A DNA stretch of 64,000 nucleotides from Rhyacichthys aspro. Lineage: Eukaryota; Chordata; Actinopteri; Gobiiformes; Rhyacichthyidae. The notes beneath the pieces are model-generated. The model was not told the DNA's origin. It saw only the letters and a list, made by a program, of their open reading frames with translations, and ran no database searches. This document shows, piece by piece, positions 1-11,323 of the stretch. The translations under genes and the position numbers were made by a program. The DNA lies in assembly GCA_036850595.1 (NCBI GenBank), contig CM072148.1, positions 23,859,352 to 23,923,351 on the forward strand. The letters run 5' to 3'. Numbering within the stretch: position 1 is the stretch's first letter; each line of letters begins with the position of its first letter.

Positions 1-140
1 CAAGCGTGAGTCGAGGTGAGTTTCCTGAAGGCGGTCTTTTTCGTCGTTGTGACTGGTCTGTCGCCGCGCTGATGTGGACTGCGAGCGGCCGGTACCGGGT
101 CTACAAGAAAAGGAGACGGCTGCAGGCCTCCGTTCCGCAG
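1..140 (+). other. candidate 5' noncoding exon / promoter-proximal region
   Basis: The first 140 bases are GC- and CpG-richer than the following AT-rich DNA. They contain two plausible splice donors: GTGAGT at 16-21 and CAG|GTAAAC at 140/141. The next + strand coding exon begins after a splice acceptor at about 8122. I infer that this could be an untranslated first exon of the galactosyltransferase gene, but the 8-kb gap and lack of transcript data make the link weak. It could equally be the end of a gene lying mostly left of the window. Confidence 0.3.
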
Positions 141-2597
141 GTAAACACAGGTAACTAATCGCGCTGCTGCGTTTTGTGCTCACTGCGTTTGTGCCGCTCC
201 TGACACGCTTGTGTCACTGCGCTTGAGCCTAAACCAGGAAACAAACCACCTGCCACCCTTTGAGCAACATGACGTTTAGGTTTCCAGAGTAGTTATACGT
301 ATTCGTTACTTTGTTCCAATGGTCGTCTACTGTAGTAGACGGCTGTACTTTTTTGTCATTCTATGACAAACACAAGGAGTAAAACGAGAAATTAAATGTT
401 GTAAACGTGTATTTAATGGACATTAGTTAGTTGTAATGGATGATTTGTTTCCATCACTCACTCATCATTTTCCTGCAGTGAAAATAGTGTAAACTCGCTG
501 AACTGGCCTGACAGCTGATGGAGCAGATAGCACTGGTTCAGGGGAATTTACTGTTGTCAACCACTGTTGTGGTGCTGTTTCATAGTAATACAATAGTGTT
601 CTGTTAAAAGTCCTATTCTCCACAGTTGTAATGTAGTGTTGCACTAAATTTTAGAACTTGTAGTTGCAATAACAGTATTCCCAATATACAAGTCAGACTC
701 ATGGAATATATATGGAATGGCATTATGCACTGATTAGCTTGTGTGTGGCTTTATTTCAAATATTTAGATGGATAACCTATATAAAGTAAATGTAGGCATG
801 AGGTAAAATGCAAAAAAAAAAAAAAAGTTTTATGAAAAACATCTAACCTAAACCTAACCCTAAAAGAATGCTGTACTGATTTGCTGAAGGTACCAGCCTC
901 TTCCCATGCTTCCTCAGATGTGTGTTAAATAGCTGAATCTAAATGAAGGAAGGAGTGGTCTGCCTGTTTCTGTTTGCCTTGTAATTAAGTGGTGCATATC
1001 CAGGATGTATCACATCTCCCACCGGAACAGCCAAACAGCTGTCAGGTAACGGACAAGCGGGAAAAGATAAGATAAACAATTATGTAATTTTTTGATGATA
1101 TTGTAATATTTATTTATTTTGACTTAAAAAGGAGCCATTATTATGGCCAAGGCTACACTCTGTTTGATTTTTGAGTGCTCGCTGTGTATTTTATTAGCCT
1201 GGCCAGCCTAATTGTATTAAATAAAGAGAAATCAGTCTGGTAGTGCAAAGTTTGAACAGGATTTCAAGGCGGTACTATGGGTAGAACTATCGTCGCTGAG
1301 TAAACCAATCAGAGAAACCACGGATCTGACATAAGGAAAGTGACCGTCCGATTCCAGTTGTCAACAAACCACAGCGTACACCAGCATGGCTAGAGAGAGA
1401 AGATGCTTTGGGGGTGAATGACTTCTGACGTTTTTGTCAGAAAAATCAGAGGACACAGGGTGTAATATCGAGTAATTCAATTGTAGTAAGCTACCTAAAC
1501 CTGCATAATGTTTTGGTTGAAAAATTCTCACACTCCAAAATCCCTACAATTGGCTGGACCAGTTTTTCCTCCCCAAACTTTTTTTTACACCAAAGCGAAG
1601 TTTACAGCTTTCCGTAAATCTTTGACTTCAACATCAGCACAACAGTTATCTCCTTGTTAAACATTGCATGATTGACTTGCCAAAATGTATCCCCATTTCT
1701 CATTGTTTCCCTGTCTCTGTTTATGTTTTTGATTTTGTGTTGCACTGTTAAAAGATGTATTCAGTGCTGAATACTTTCTCTGTTTTATTGGCAGCCATTA
1801 CTTACTTACGTGTTACCATCCCCAACTCGACACTTCGCAACAAGCGATTTGTGATTGACCAAAGCTCTTGTTTAGAACTGAAAATTTTCATCCTTGATAG
1901 TCTAGATGACGTCTTAGGGGCCCTTTTTTTCCACCGATGATTCCTGTTACAATGTGCTGTTGGGTTATACTGTTCTTGTTTTTCACATTAATGATTTTCT
2001 TTCATTAATGCATATCCCCTGTTTAACTTCTGTCACACATAAAATGGTCCTTTTTGTCATCTGTGTAGGGTGGGACCAGTGTAGGAGACAAGCACGTAGT
2101 TTAGTGTTGGTGAGCACTGTGTGTATGTGTGCGTTTGCTGCCCCCGTGCGGAGAGCATGAGTGGTTGCATGGGCGGAGGTGCGTGAGTGCGTGCAGGGCG
2201 GGGTTTATTTTGATCAATCCAGAACTCATCTTTGCAATAACTTTGCCTTCACTGTGTCCATGCTGTGATTGTTCATATCGTCTACAATAAACTTATGTAA
2301 AACGTATCCTGAATCCGGCGTCTCTGTACAGGCTAGCGTGTCACACAAATCTACAGGACCCAAATTACCCTCTCATCTCAGCGGCTATTAAGGAAAGTCG
2401 TAAGGAAGCCGCTACAACCAGTTTTAACAGTTCCCCTTATGAGAAAATGGAATGTCTTCTGTAATTGTAGAGCTGCACCTCAGACATGGACAGCCCCATC
2501 TAGACCACTGTGCAGAAGGACAGTCTTCAGTCAAACACATGGCATTCTCTTCACTGTATATTTAAAGGACACAGCAGGTCTTTACCCTGGGTTAACC
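141..2597. other. non-coding stretch, no gene recognised
   Basis: AT-rich sequence with short A-runs (about 811-825) and no ORF resembling a known protein. Around 2285-2345 a polyadenylation-type AATAAA is followed by a stretch ending TGTCACA. This resembles the 3' end of an LTR, but I could not find a matching start or a target duplication, so no LTR is called. Confidence 0.4.
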
Positions 2598-2990
2598 ACC
2601 AGAGTAGTGGTTAGCGCTCCTGCTTCACAGCAAGAAGGTCGTAAGTTTCACCCGGCTGACTCAAATAATAAATATCGTCCACTTACTCTGATCTTTCTGT
2701 GAGGAGTCTGCATGTCCTCCCCGTGTCACCGTGGGTTCACTCTGGGTACTCTGGCATCCTCCCACCTCCCAAAGTAATGCATTTATAGGTCAACTGGCAA
2801 CTCCAAAGTATCCCTAGTGAATGAATGTGAGAGTGAATGGTTGTCTCTCAGTGTCCGTCTATAAGTGTAAGCCCTGCCACTAACTGGCCATTGTCCAGGG
2901 TGTACCCCGCCTAAGGCCCAAAGCTGCTGAGATAGGCTCCAGCCACCCGCGACCCCCAACTTGACTAAGCGGTAGAAAATGAATGAATGT
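2598..2990 (+). repeat. tRNA-derived SINE, full-length-like copy
   Basis: The head resembles a tRNA: a box-A-like GAGTAGTGGTTAGCGCTCC, then a degraded box-B-like GGTCGTAAGTTTCACCC. A body of about 300 bp follows, ending in a short tail of GAATGAATG units. The same sequence occurs in reverse orientation at 46035-46465, where box B (GGTCGTGAGTTCGAATCCC) is better preserved, and as a fragment near 52870. This copy is more diverged. I could not establish its target duplication. The three-copy relationship is seen directly; RNA polymerase III origin follows from the tRNA-like head. Confidence 0.8.
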
Positions 2991-3028
2991 AACAATTATA
3001 TTTTCAGTGAGTAGTCCCAATTTAAATA

Positions 3029-3826
3029 CAATGGTGGAATGTAACAAAGTAAAAATACTCCAGTAAAGCTCTTAAGTACAATTTTCAAGTATCTGTACTT
3101 CAATTAAGTAAGGTGGTACTTTGATTTTTACTCCGCATTTTAGTGCAAATATCCGTACTTTCTACTTCACAACATTTTTCAATTGGCTTTACAAGTACAA
3201 ATACATTTGCATTGTAAATGCGCAACACCTTAAAATAGTGTTCAAGTGCCACATCATGATTTAATAAGATCTTCAGCCACCTATGTCATAAAGGACGCTC
3301 TGAACATGCCAAAGCCCGGTTCGTGCCTCTCTGTGTGGAGCGATGTGGAGGACATATACAGGTTTTTGCCAAAACATGCATCATTATGCTTTACAGTGGA
3401 AGCATTATTAAACACTGTGGCTGAGGATCTTATCAAAAACTGTTTGGCTTGTGCACTAGTTCTTGTACCTACATGGATCAGACTGATTAAGGAACAGTAC
3501 TTTCACTCATGTTTCATTGAGGAACAAAGATACAGTCCTCATGTGACTCTGATATGAATTACTTTTTAATCCTTTTTAATTATCAAACTAGCCTTTTTTA
3601 TTAATAAAATAAATCTATTTTAAATTGATTAGTTTTGATTAGTCAAACCTGGGTCAAAAACTTTTTACTTTAATAATGACATTTTGTACATTTAAAAGCA
3701 GGTATTTTAATACTTTCACTTAAGTAATATGTTTAATGTGATATTTTTATTTTATTTGAGTACATTTCTACCTCTTTATCTGTACTTTTACTTAAGTAGA
3801 GAAAGTGTGTAGTTCCTCCAACACTG
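3029..3826. mobile_element. nonautonomous hAT-type DNA transposon with perfect TSD
   Basis: The element begins CAATGGTGGAATGTAAC and ends CTCCAACACTG. It is flanked by a perfect 8-bp direct repeat TTTAAATA (3021-3028 and 3827-3834). The 8-bp target duplication and CARTG-type ends fit the hAT superfamily. The ends carry the repeated 'AAGTACTTTTACTT'-like subterminal motif common in fish. The 103-codon ORF inside (3246-3557) does not resemble a transposase, so movement would need a transposase supplied in trans. It belongs to the same broad family as the element starting at 3915. Confidence 0.85.
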
Positions 3827-4332
3827 TTTAAATATTACTTATATGCACACAAGACACTCACCAAAAAACAGTGTGCTTGCGAAGAAGATTTGAAAGAGAC
3901 TTGCCTTAGATTAGCAGAGGTGGAAGTAACGAATTACAAGTACTTATGTTACTGTAATTGAGAAGGTTTTTTGGGGGCAGTTGTACTTTTTAAGCAGATT
4001 TTTAAGCAAGTACTTTTACTTGTAATTGAGTATAATTTAAACCATGTAATCTACTTCGCTATTTTTGAAAACATATGTCGTTATTGAGTACAAGTGACGA
4101 AGGCTTTTCACATTATGCAGACAAATAGACTGCAACCTGTAACACTTTAGGCTATACGTTTGTTACTGATACTGGTGTCATGCGGAAATTGGGATGCCTG
4201 CGGGAATTTTACCCGGCATTCATAATGCCCACTAGCTGATGAAAACTTCAAGATCCCGGCGCCAGCAGGGGACAAGTGCAAATACGGTTCTTACCCACCA
4301 AATCAAAAGTTGAACTTTTAATGAGGTGAACG

Positions 4333-5104
4333 CAGTGGCGGGCTTAGCAAATTTGGGGCCCTAGGCAAACTTTTGAGGGGGCCCTTCCTCATGTCTGCCT
4401 TAATGTACCAGAAGGCCTTGAGGTTGAGAGATTGTGTAGTCCCTCCACAATTGTCATAAAGCAATACTTCACAATAACAAAAACACATATTCGGCTTCTT
4501 TTCTGGTTTGATCTCACTCAGATAAACTTCAGAATCAAGTTTTTTTTCTTAATACAGTAGTGAGTAAATTTACTAATACTATTAAATTAACTTCAATATT
4601 TGACATTGTGTTTCAGTTACTGTCAGTTCTAACACAAGCACAGTGTGGATCAACCACTCTGTCTCTGTTTTTAGGTGTTTTTTAACTGTAAAATAAATTG
4701 CAGGAACTTCTACATTAATTTAAAGGAGTAACGCTGGCTGAAGCAGCCAATTTAGATACTTGATTCCCATCACAGAATCGGAAGACTGGAGATAGACTTA
4801 AGAATGTTTAATGGATCGAGAGTGTGTGTGTAAGTGTGTGTGGTCTGAAAGAAACATATACAAAAGGAACAATCAGTAATAGTATATGACAGAAGCACAT
4901 CATATTCAAATAGTAACCTGAACATCATAGATCCTGGGTTACATTCGTAACCTTAAGGTGCGCCGCTGTGGTGAGCTGAGCTAATAATAGTGCTAGCTTA
5001 AATTGCCAGCAGACCGGACCAGTAATACCCAAAATGTTGGGGCCCTTGCATGTTGGGGGCCCTAGGCATTTGCCTACCTTTGCCTAATGGTAAGCACGCC
5101 ACTG
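4333..5104. mobile_element. nested hAT MITE
   Basis: Terminal inverted repeats are CAGTGGCGGGCTTA on the left and CAGTGGCGTGCTTA read inward from the right (13 of 14 match). They are followed on both sides by GGGGCCCTAGGCA-type subterminal sequence. The flanks are GGTGAACG (4325-4332) and GGTGAACA (5105-5112), an 8-bp target duplication with one mismatch. The element lies inside the 3915-7079 element and so inserted later. It has no coding capacity. Confidence 0.87.
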
Positions 5105-5889
5105 GGTGAACAGATAGTAACTTCGGTTGGGTGAGCAATCTACAACTCACTGTTAGTCATCAGGAAACTAGTCCATCCTATTAATGAATATAATATTTGT
5201 ATCTATAAGAACTTTACAACAGAAACACACCAGCTCCACCCCTCCCTCTCCTGAATGGTCTGGTCCACTCCAACCCCTGTCCCAGCCGCTCTCCTGGGCG
5301 CTGCTCAGCGTCGCTTAGCGCTGACAGAGGCTGGAGGGAGGCTTTTCTGTTTAACTGTGATTCTAGTAAGTAGCTGCATAAAACACATGTTGGACTGTAA
5401 CAGTGGCTCAACTTGAATCATCCCATAATCATCACCAGTCTGAGACAGACTGCTATATTATGACAGCACAGGCTGTTATGCAGGAGTTAGCTAACTTAGC
5501 TCTGTGAGTTTTCTCTACAGCTCTCACTGTCCGCAGTTACATAATGGGACAGGTTAGATAGACAGAGCTAACTACATGAGGTCAGCAAAGACAGGTTGAC
5601 CAGTATAAAAGGTGTATTTAAAATTCACATTTAATGAAGTCTGTCTAAGCATTTGGTATATAATATGTAACACCTGATTAAATGATAGTGTCTTTTCACC
5701 ACTGTTAGAAGAAACAATAGCATTAAGAAACAGTGCATTTGAGCTGAAATGTAAGAATAAACTTGACAGGTATTATTATTTCATGTCAATAGATCTAGTA
5801 ATGAAAAAAAAATTGATAGAATTTGGGATGACATTGACAAGGATTTATGCATCTGCGGACAATAGCAGAGGAAAACAGACACAGACACC

Positions 5890-5939
5890 AGGGGAGTTTA
5901 GAGGTTTGGGTAAAGCAAATCAAACCTCTAAACTCCCCT
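5890..5939. repeat. perfect 19-bp foldback with 12-nt loop
   Basis: Bases 5890-5908 are exactly complementary, read backwards, to 5921-5939. The core arm is GGGGAGTTTAGAGGTTTG. The loop is 12 nt. It lies within the long hAT element and is not part of that element's termini. Confidence 0.9.
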
Positions 5940-7547
5940 CATGTCAAAAACATGTTTGAAGGTAGATGTTTTGTCTAAGAGCAGGAAAGAGGTTTCTGTA
6001 AATAACGTGGCATATTAGGCAGCAGGCTACAGCTTTATTCATATAGCCTACAGAATATATAGTGTATGGGAGTGTGGCCTTTGATACTGTTATAGGTCTT
6101 TTACAGTAGGCATTTTTCGTGTTTATAGTCCCCAAAAACCTTTGATAAACAAGTTTTCATAAAATCTTTTAAATTAAAAACAGTTGAGCAAATTGACCAA
6201 AATTACTGATATATTAAAATATTAAAACATTTTAATAGGGGTAAATGAGAGCAGGAACGTGTAAAAACAGGAACAGACCTCCAATGATTAAATAATTAAA
6301 AGCAGAGACGTACTTTTTCTTTCCTTTTTTGTTGACAGCAGAGGAGTGAGAAGGACAGTCAGGGACAGAGACAGAGAACAGTGTTAGAGCAGAGTCTGAG
6401 GCAGGACCAGGTGAGACATGGACAGGTAAAGTTAATTCACAACCACAGTCTAATGCCAGGACACATTCTGTTGTTGTGTGTGACATGGGAGAATATATGT
6501 CCACCAAGTTGTGTTGTTAGCTTAAAACCTTGGATATTTAGAAGCATACAAAAGTAAAAGATTCAGAGGAGAGTTTTACGTCAGTACACGCATTACGACA
6601 TTAATTAATTATGAAATACTATTTATCATATTAAGGACCAATTTGGACAACCTGCGGCTGGGCTCATTAAGAGCTGCAATACAAATCATAAGTTGTAATG
6701 AATTGAGCTATTGTAAGCATTGCAATCAAAAAGTAATAACAGATTACACTATATATTGTTGTCCACCTATAATTTGTTTCAGCCCACCCTAATGCAACAG
6801 GCTAGAACCAGCCCTGCCGCCGGCACCAGAAAGTTTATAGAAAAATCGTGAATGAGAAGACTTTTGAAAAAACATTTTGTTCTTGGAAAAAATACATACA
6901 AAGAGGAAAATAATAAATTAATAATACTAGTACTCTGAGTAGTTTTTTAATGAATACTTAGTACTTTAACTTGAGTATTTTTTTTTATAGGAATACTTGT
7001 TCTTGTAATTGAGTGCAATTTTAGCCATGTAACTGTACTTTTACTTGAGTACAGAATTTCAGTACTCTTTCCATCACTGTAGATTAGTTAAGAATGGTTT
7101 CTTGTTCAAAGAAACATAGCTATATTTTCCTTGTATGAGATTGTGCACTTTATTTCAGCTGAAATCTTTAGATCTCCTCACTTGGTGTTACAACAGTGTG
7201 TAACAAAGCGTAGGGTGGACTGCGGGACTCTTTGTATTAGATGCAAATTTACTAAAATTGTAAATGTCTTACACAGGTCCAAGTCAGTTCTATTTGTGGT
7301 CAACAAACATTGTATGTCAAACTGCAGACGCTCAAGCAGGTTTGTTGATGTTTGAACTGCCGTAAACTGTTTATGTTTGTGCTCTGGAGCTGGGGCTTTA
7401 CTAAAGCCGTTAATATTAGCACCCCACTCACATTAGGTCTTTTTGTGAATTAATGCACCACGCTGGGCTTCACATTATGCGGGAAAAGAACTAGATCTCA
7501 TTTGATTGTTATGCTGACAAATATGACTTCTCAGCTTAACAGTGTTA

Positions 7548-7690
7548 CTGACTTTTGTCCTCATCTCAGAGTGATCCCATGTAAACATTCTGGATTTCTT
7601 TTGCTGCCCTCTTGGCCAGGTCGCTCTTGGAAAAGAGATTTTTAATCTCAACGAGTATCTTACCTGGTAAAAAATAAAGAAATAATAAGC
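7548..7690 (-). repeat. dispersed fish repeat fragment
   Basis: Read on the minus strand the block contains ACCTGGTAAAATA-like, GAGATTAAAAATCTC and CCTGGCCAAGAGGGCAGC-like phrases. I recognise this set as a frequently dispersed sequence in teleost genomes. GAGATTAAAAATCTC is itself palindromic. The superfamily is not clear to me, and the ORFs crossing it do not look protein-coding. Confidence 0.4.
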
Positions 7691-7699
7691 TGCAGAACC

Positions 7700-8126
7700 C
7701 CTTTGATTTATTGGACTTATCAAATTCCACTGTTAGGGTCCCATATTCCACTGTTATGGTCCCTCGTGTAAAATAGGCCTAACCCTACTCTAGAGACATC
7801 ATGAATAAAGCTTGTAACCAATAATGAATGAACAAAAGGCAACAAAGGAGATGGGAACAGTTTTTCTTGGCCTGATCCTACTTTAGTTTACTTTTTCCCC
7901 AGTCATTAAAAAAGGACTGTGGCCATTCCAAACTCCAGCGAAACAAAAGGCTCAGAGTAGCCAGTGAGGACACACTTTTACTGACTGTTGCTTCGCACCT
8001 GCAGTTCAGATGAGGTTTCTGTATATGTACCAGTCATTCAAGTGCTACTTTGTTATTGTATCAATTAAATTAATGTTCAGTAAATACATCTTCTGTGTTA
8101 ACACTTGTCTTTCTTCTTTAGGTCTA
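7700..8126 (+). other. intron 3' end and splice acceptor upstream of the galactosyltransferase CDS
   Basis: The sequence just before the start codon reads TGTCTTTCTTCTTTAG|GTCTAATGG: a pyrimidine tract, an AG at 8120-8121 and the ATG six bases later. The frame stays open upstream to 8010, but those 39 codons cross the polypyrimidine tract and are most simply intronic. The rest of this interval shows nothing else. Confidence 0.6.
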
Positions 8127-9143
8127 ATGGAAACAGGGCGCAAGTACACAGTAGGCACTGTTGTCTGCATCCTTCTTGCTCTCACGTATTTTATGATCCT
8201 TGCCAACTATGACCAGCCTGATACCAGTCAGTCATACCTACCTCCGTTTAAAAAATCCCCTGCAGTATCAGTTTCCCCAGAACCACAATGGGAGGACCCT
8301 GGACCGTACCATGTGGCCTATCCCCGCAACTACAAATTCATCATGGACGACACGCAGGTTTGTAAAAATGCCACACCATTTGCAATCCTGGTGGTCCCGA
8401 TTGCGCCAGCTGACGTCACAACTAGAAACGTCATCCGCAGCTCATGGGGACGCCAGGCACAGGTCTTCGGTAAACTGGTCCAGACTCTGTTCTTCGTAGG
8501 GATGCGTGTTGGAGCTGGGGCCCAGCAGCTTCAGGGGCAGCTCATAAAAGAGAACCTCCAACATCATGACATAATCCAGAGTAACTTTATAGACAGCTAC
8601 CGCAACCTGACCATCAAGACCATGATGATTCTGGAGTGGCTGTCTGCGCACTGCTCCAGCGCTGCCTATGCCATCAAGGTGGACTCAGATATGTTCCTCC
8701 ATGTCCCAAACCTAGTGAAACTGCTGACAGACCCGAGCACATCCAAACAGAACTATATGACTGGTCTGGTGTGGTGGCACAGCCCAGTCCTTAGAAATCC
8801 AAATAACAAGTTCTACATGCCTCAAGAGGTGATCGCTGATCCCGAGTACCCCCCCTACCCCCTGGGCATGACCTACATCCTGTCAATCGACCTTCCCAAG
8901 AAGATCCTAGGGGTGTCCTCTTACATTAAACCCATTTACATTGAGGATGCGTATCTTGGCATGTGTTTAAAACGCTTGCAGATTTCCCCCACAGAGCCTC
9001 CCAGTAAAGACATGTTTCTTGTCAATCCCTGGCATCCCCTGAACAGCTGCTCACTCTCCAAAGTCATTGCAACAACCACCACAAACATCCCACAGATGAT
9101 GAGCTACTGGAGACGCAGCCAACAGCCACAAACCAAATGTTAA
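8127..9143 (+). CDS. beta-1,3-galactosyltransferase-like protein (GT31 family)
   Basis: Predicted 338-residue type II Golgi enzyme that transfers galactose (or a related sugar) from a UDP donor in beta-1,3 linkage to a glycan acceptor. Residues 1-7 form a short cytoplasmic tail, about 8-26 a membrane anchor, about 27-85 a variable stem, and the rest the lumenal GT31 domain. Visible family motifs are RSSWG (104-108, first conserved block), VDSDMF with the metal/UDP-binding DxD as D186-S-D188, and EDAYLG (273-278), equivalent to the family ED-V-[YF]-x-G block. The coding frame is a single exon, as is usual for these genes. I chose the ATG at 8127 because it follows a splice acceptor and places the anchor at the N-terminus; the upstream in-frame ATG at 8010 would add 39 residues encoded across the polypyrimidine tract. 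The exact paralogue (B3GALT1, 2, 5 or a fish-specific copy) cannot be decided by eye, and the acceptor substrate is unknown. Confidence 0.9.
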   Translation: METGRKYTVGTVVCILLALTYFMILANYDQPDTSQSYLPPFKKSPAVSVSPEPQWEDPGPYHVAYPRNYKFIMDDTQVCKNATPFAILVVPIAPADVTTRNVIRSSWGRQAQVFGKLVQTLFFVGMRVGAGAQQLQGQLIKENLQHHDIIQSNFIDSYRNLTIKTMMILEWLSAHCSSAAYAIKVDSDMFLHVPNLVKLLTDPSTSKQNYMTGLVWWHSPVLRNPNNKFYMPQEVIADPEYPPYPLGMTYILSIDLPKKILGVSSYIKPIYIEDAYLGMCLKRLQISPTEPPSKDMFLVNPWHPLNSCSLSKVIATTTTNIPQMMSYWRRSQQPQTKC

Positions 9144-9239
9144 GTCTATTCTATTTATTTAAGACCATCAGCCTCAGCCGTGGAAGTGCATGTAAAAATG
9201 TGAAATGACTGTATGTATGGGGTGTAATATTATTAATGA

Positions 9240-9245
9240 AATAAA
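9240..9245 (+). terminator. candidate polyadenylation signal for the galactosyltransferase gene
   Basis: AATAAA lies about 97 bases after the stop codon. A second AATAAA is at 9399-9404. Either could define the mRNA end; position alone does not choose between them. Confidence 0.5.
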
Positions 9246-9703
9246 AAAATATACATTTTTCTTGCTGTCACAATCACATATAACTGTTCTTATTTGTAAT
9301 GAAGAGTTTTAAACGTCTGTCACCGTCACAAAATGATATCTTGTTTGGCTTTAAAGCAAGTTTTTCGGCCCTGAAATACATAACCTTTTAATGATTATAA
9401 TAAAGTAATTTTGATGGTTTTTTGACATGAAAACAGAGTCAATAAACAGTGTTAAAAGAAATAAAGTCATCGCCTAGCCTCAGCCCTTACAGCATGTTGT
9501 ATCAGTTTGTACCACTAGATGGAGTGTGAGCTCAATTATGTGCTGGATGTTACAGCCTACAATTACTGCTTACAATAATGTTCAGATTTTAACACTTGAC
9601 CTACTTTTGGTCACACACTTTAAGTATCACACTAAACCCTAGACACATCGTCCACATTCACTGTTGAAAATTGAAAAGTGGCGTGTGTTCAATGTTTTTG
9701 TGC

Positions 9704-10975
9704 TTAAAGAGTAACTCAACCCCTGGTCAGAGCTTAACTCCTCCCACAGACGAAATTGAAAAGTCTTGAAAAAGTGGAGAGGAGACAGAGGGAACGAGCG
9801 GAGGGCGAGGCTGAGCAGAGGGCGTGTACCTGAGACCCACAGTGACTGATTGATTGACTAATGTCAGATTGGCACAAGTATCTTTGCGACGGAAAGGTTC
9901 CTCTTTCCCCTCTCTGTGGACACCAGGCCTGAGCCGGAACAATTCAAAGCCTTTTCTCAGCCCGAAGCAGAGCTGACGAGGCATTTTTAGAGAAAACGGG
10001 TGCCGTGATGGAAGAGTAACTTTGGCATTGCGGCGCCTTAAGGCTAATGTACAAAGCATAGACTGACGAACTGTAAGAAAATAATAATAAAGAATGCTTT
10101 AGATTAATTTTGATGTAGATATAGTGAACACTATTCTGCAGAGAGACAACCAAAGTAGTGTCTGCTGCGCTCCGCTCAGCTCAGATTAACGCAACATATG
10201 TGGCATTGTATTTAACAGCTTTAAGACTTTGTAAAAATAAAAGAGAAAAGAAGGCAACGTCAAACCTGACTTATTTGTAGCGTTTAATGCTAATATGCCC
10301 GGATGATTTACTCAATAATCATTGAGACATTAATACAAATCAACGGTAACACTTCGTCTTTAGGAGTTAAAAACACATGACATCAACAAACTAAGAACAT
10401 CACATTGATTACTCTGCAACGACACGGTGTGTAAGCCCTTGAACATATCATAAACCAGTAAACGGTAGACTGAGCTTGTTCTTCACTCATTCATTCAACA
10501 TTTTACAACATGAACAGAGCAAAATAACAGACAGGAGCCAGTGGCAGCGTGACCAAAAATATGTGTGTCTGTTGATCTAAAAATGAGTGAGTCTGTCTCT
10601 AAACACAGCTCATGTTTTTTTCTTTTTTTCATCCGCGCGTGTGTCGCTCTGTGTGACCGTGTTCAGTCGCTGCAGTGACCTCATTTTGACAGACACCACC
10701 TCTGGAGGGCTGTACCGCAGGTGTGGTTACCTGCTACAAAGGTGTGGTTAACGTACATACGTCATCATGATCAGGAAGTACGGTCGGCAGCGTTTAACCT
10801 GAGGAGGGCAGCACTCCAGCACTTTTTACCTGTGTTTTACACAATATTTATTAGACGGGTTTTTTTTATTTTATCAAAAATAGGACTAGAAACTATGAAC
10901 CGTATTACTAAAGCCCAACTAAAATACACATCATCAGCTAAAAAAAAGTTGTTTTAGGGTTTAGTTACTCTTTAA
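9704..10975. mobile_element. nonautonomous DNA transposon with TTAA flanks
   Basis: Both ends read inward as TTAA-AGAGTAACT[C/A]AACCC: the left begins at 9704 and the right ends at 10975. That is a 15-bp inverted repeat with one mismatch. A TTAA at each border fits a piggyBac-like TTAA target duplication. If the terminal A belongs to the element, a Harbinger-like TTA/TAA duplication is also possible. The 1.27-kb interior has no transposase-like ORF. Confidence 0.7.
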
Positions 10976-11323
10976 AAGCATGGAAAATGTGTTGTCCTGG
11001 AAGATTTGGGGGTCAATAACTTTGCCACTTGTAATTTAAAGGAGTTATTGTGCGGTGACGAGAGTTCTCACCGCACTCCAGCACACAATCCCAACACACA
11101 CAAACATCATCCCAGGATCATAGAAAGAAGCCTTGTGGATTCTGGCCCTTCCCAGCCACAAAATAACAGAACTGGTGGAAGGCAAAAAAGCTAGTGTGAC
11201 CACGGCACTACACTGTACATGCGTAACTTGTGTCTAATTCGAGTGTTTACGTTTTGTCTATAAATTGCAGGATTAATCAAAACGTGAGTTTCTATTCAAA
11301 CAGATTAAAGCTGGTAAAACTAG

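Larger units (their letters stand above)
3915..7079. mobile_element. long hAT-type element (3.2 kb) with perfect TSD, carrying a nested insertion
   Basis: It starts CAGAGGTGGAAGTAACG and ends TTTCCATCACTG, flanked by a perfect 8-bp direct repeat TAGATTAG (3907-3914 and 7080-7087). Both subterminal regions contain multiple copies of TACTTTTACTTG-like motifs in opposing orientation. No transposase ORF is recognisable in the 3.2 kb, even after removing the nested hAT at 4333-5104, so it is probably a nonautonomous or captured-filler derivative. It also holds the foldback at 5890-5939. Confidence 0.82.

Noticed and set aside
2160..2345. Possible LTR 3' end (AATAAA then ...TGTCACA)
   Set aside because: No matching TG start, duplication or internal coding region could be located.
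3246..3557. 103-codon ORF inside the first hAT element
   Set aside because: No similarity to transposase motifs that I can see; probably chance.
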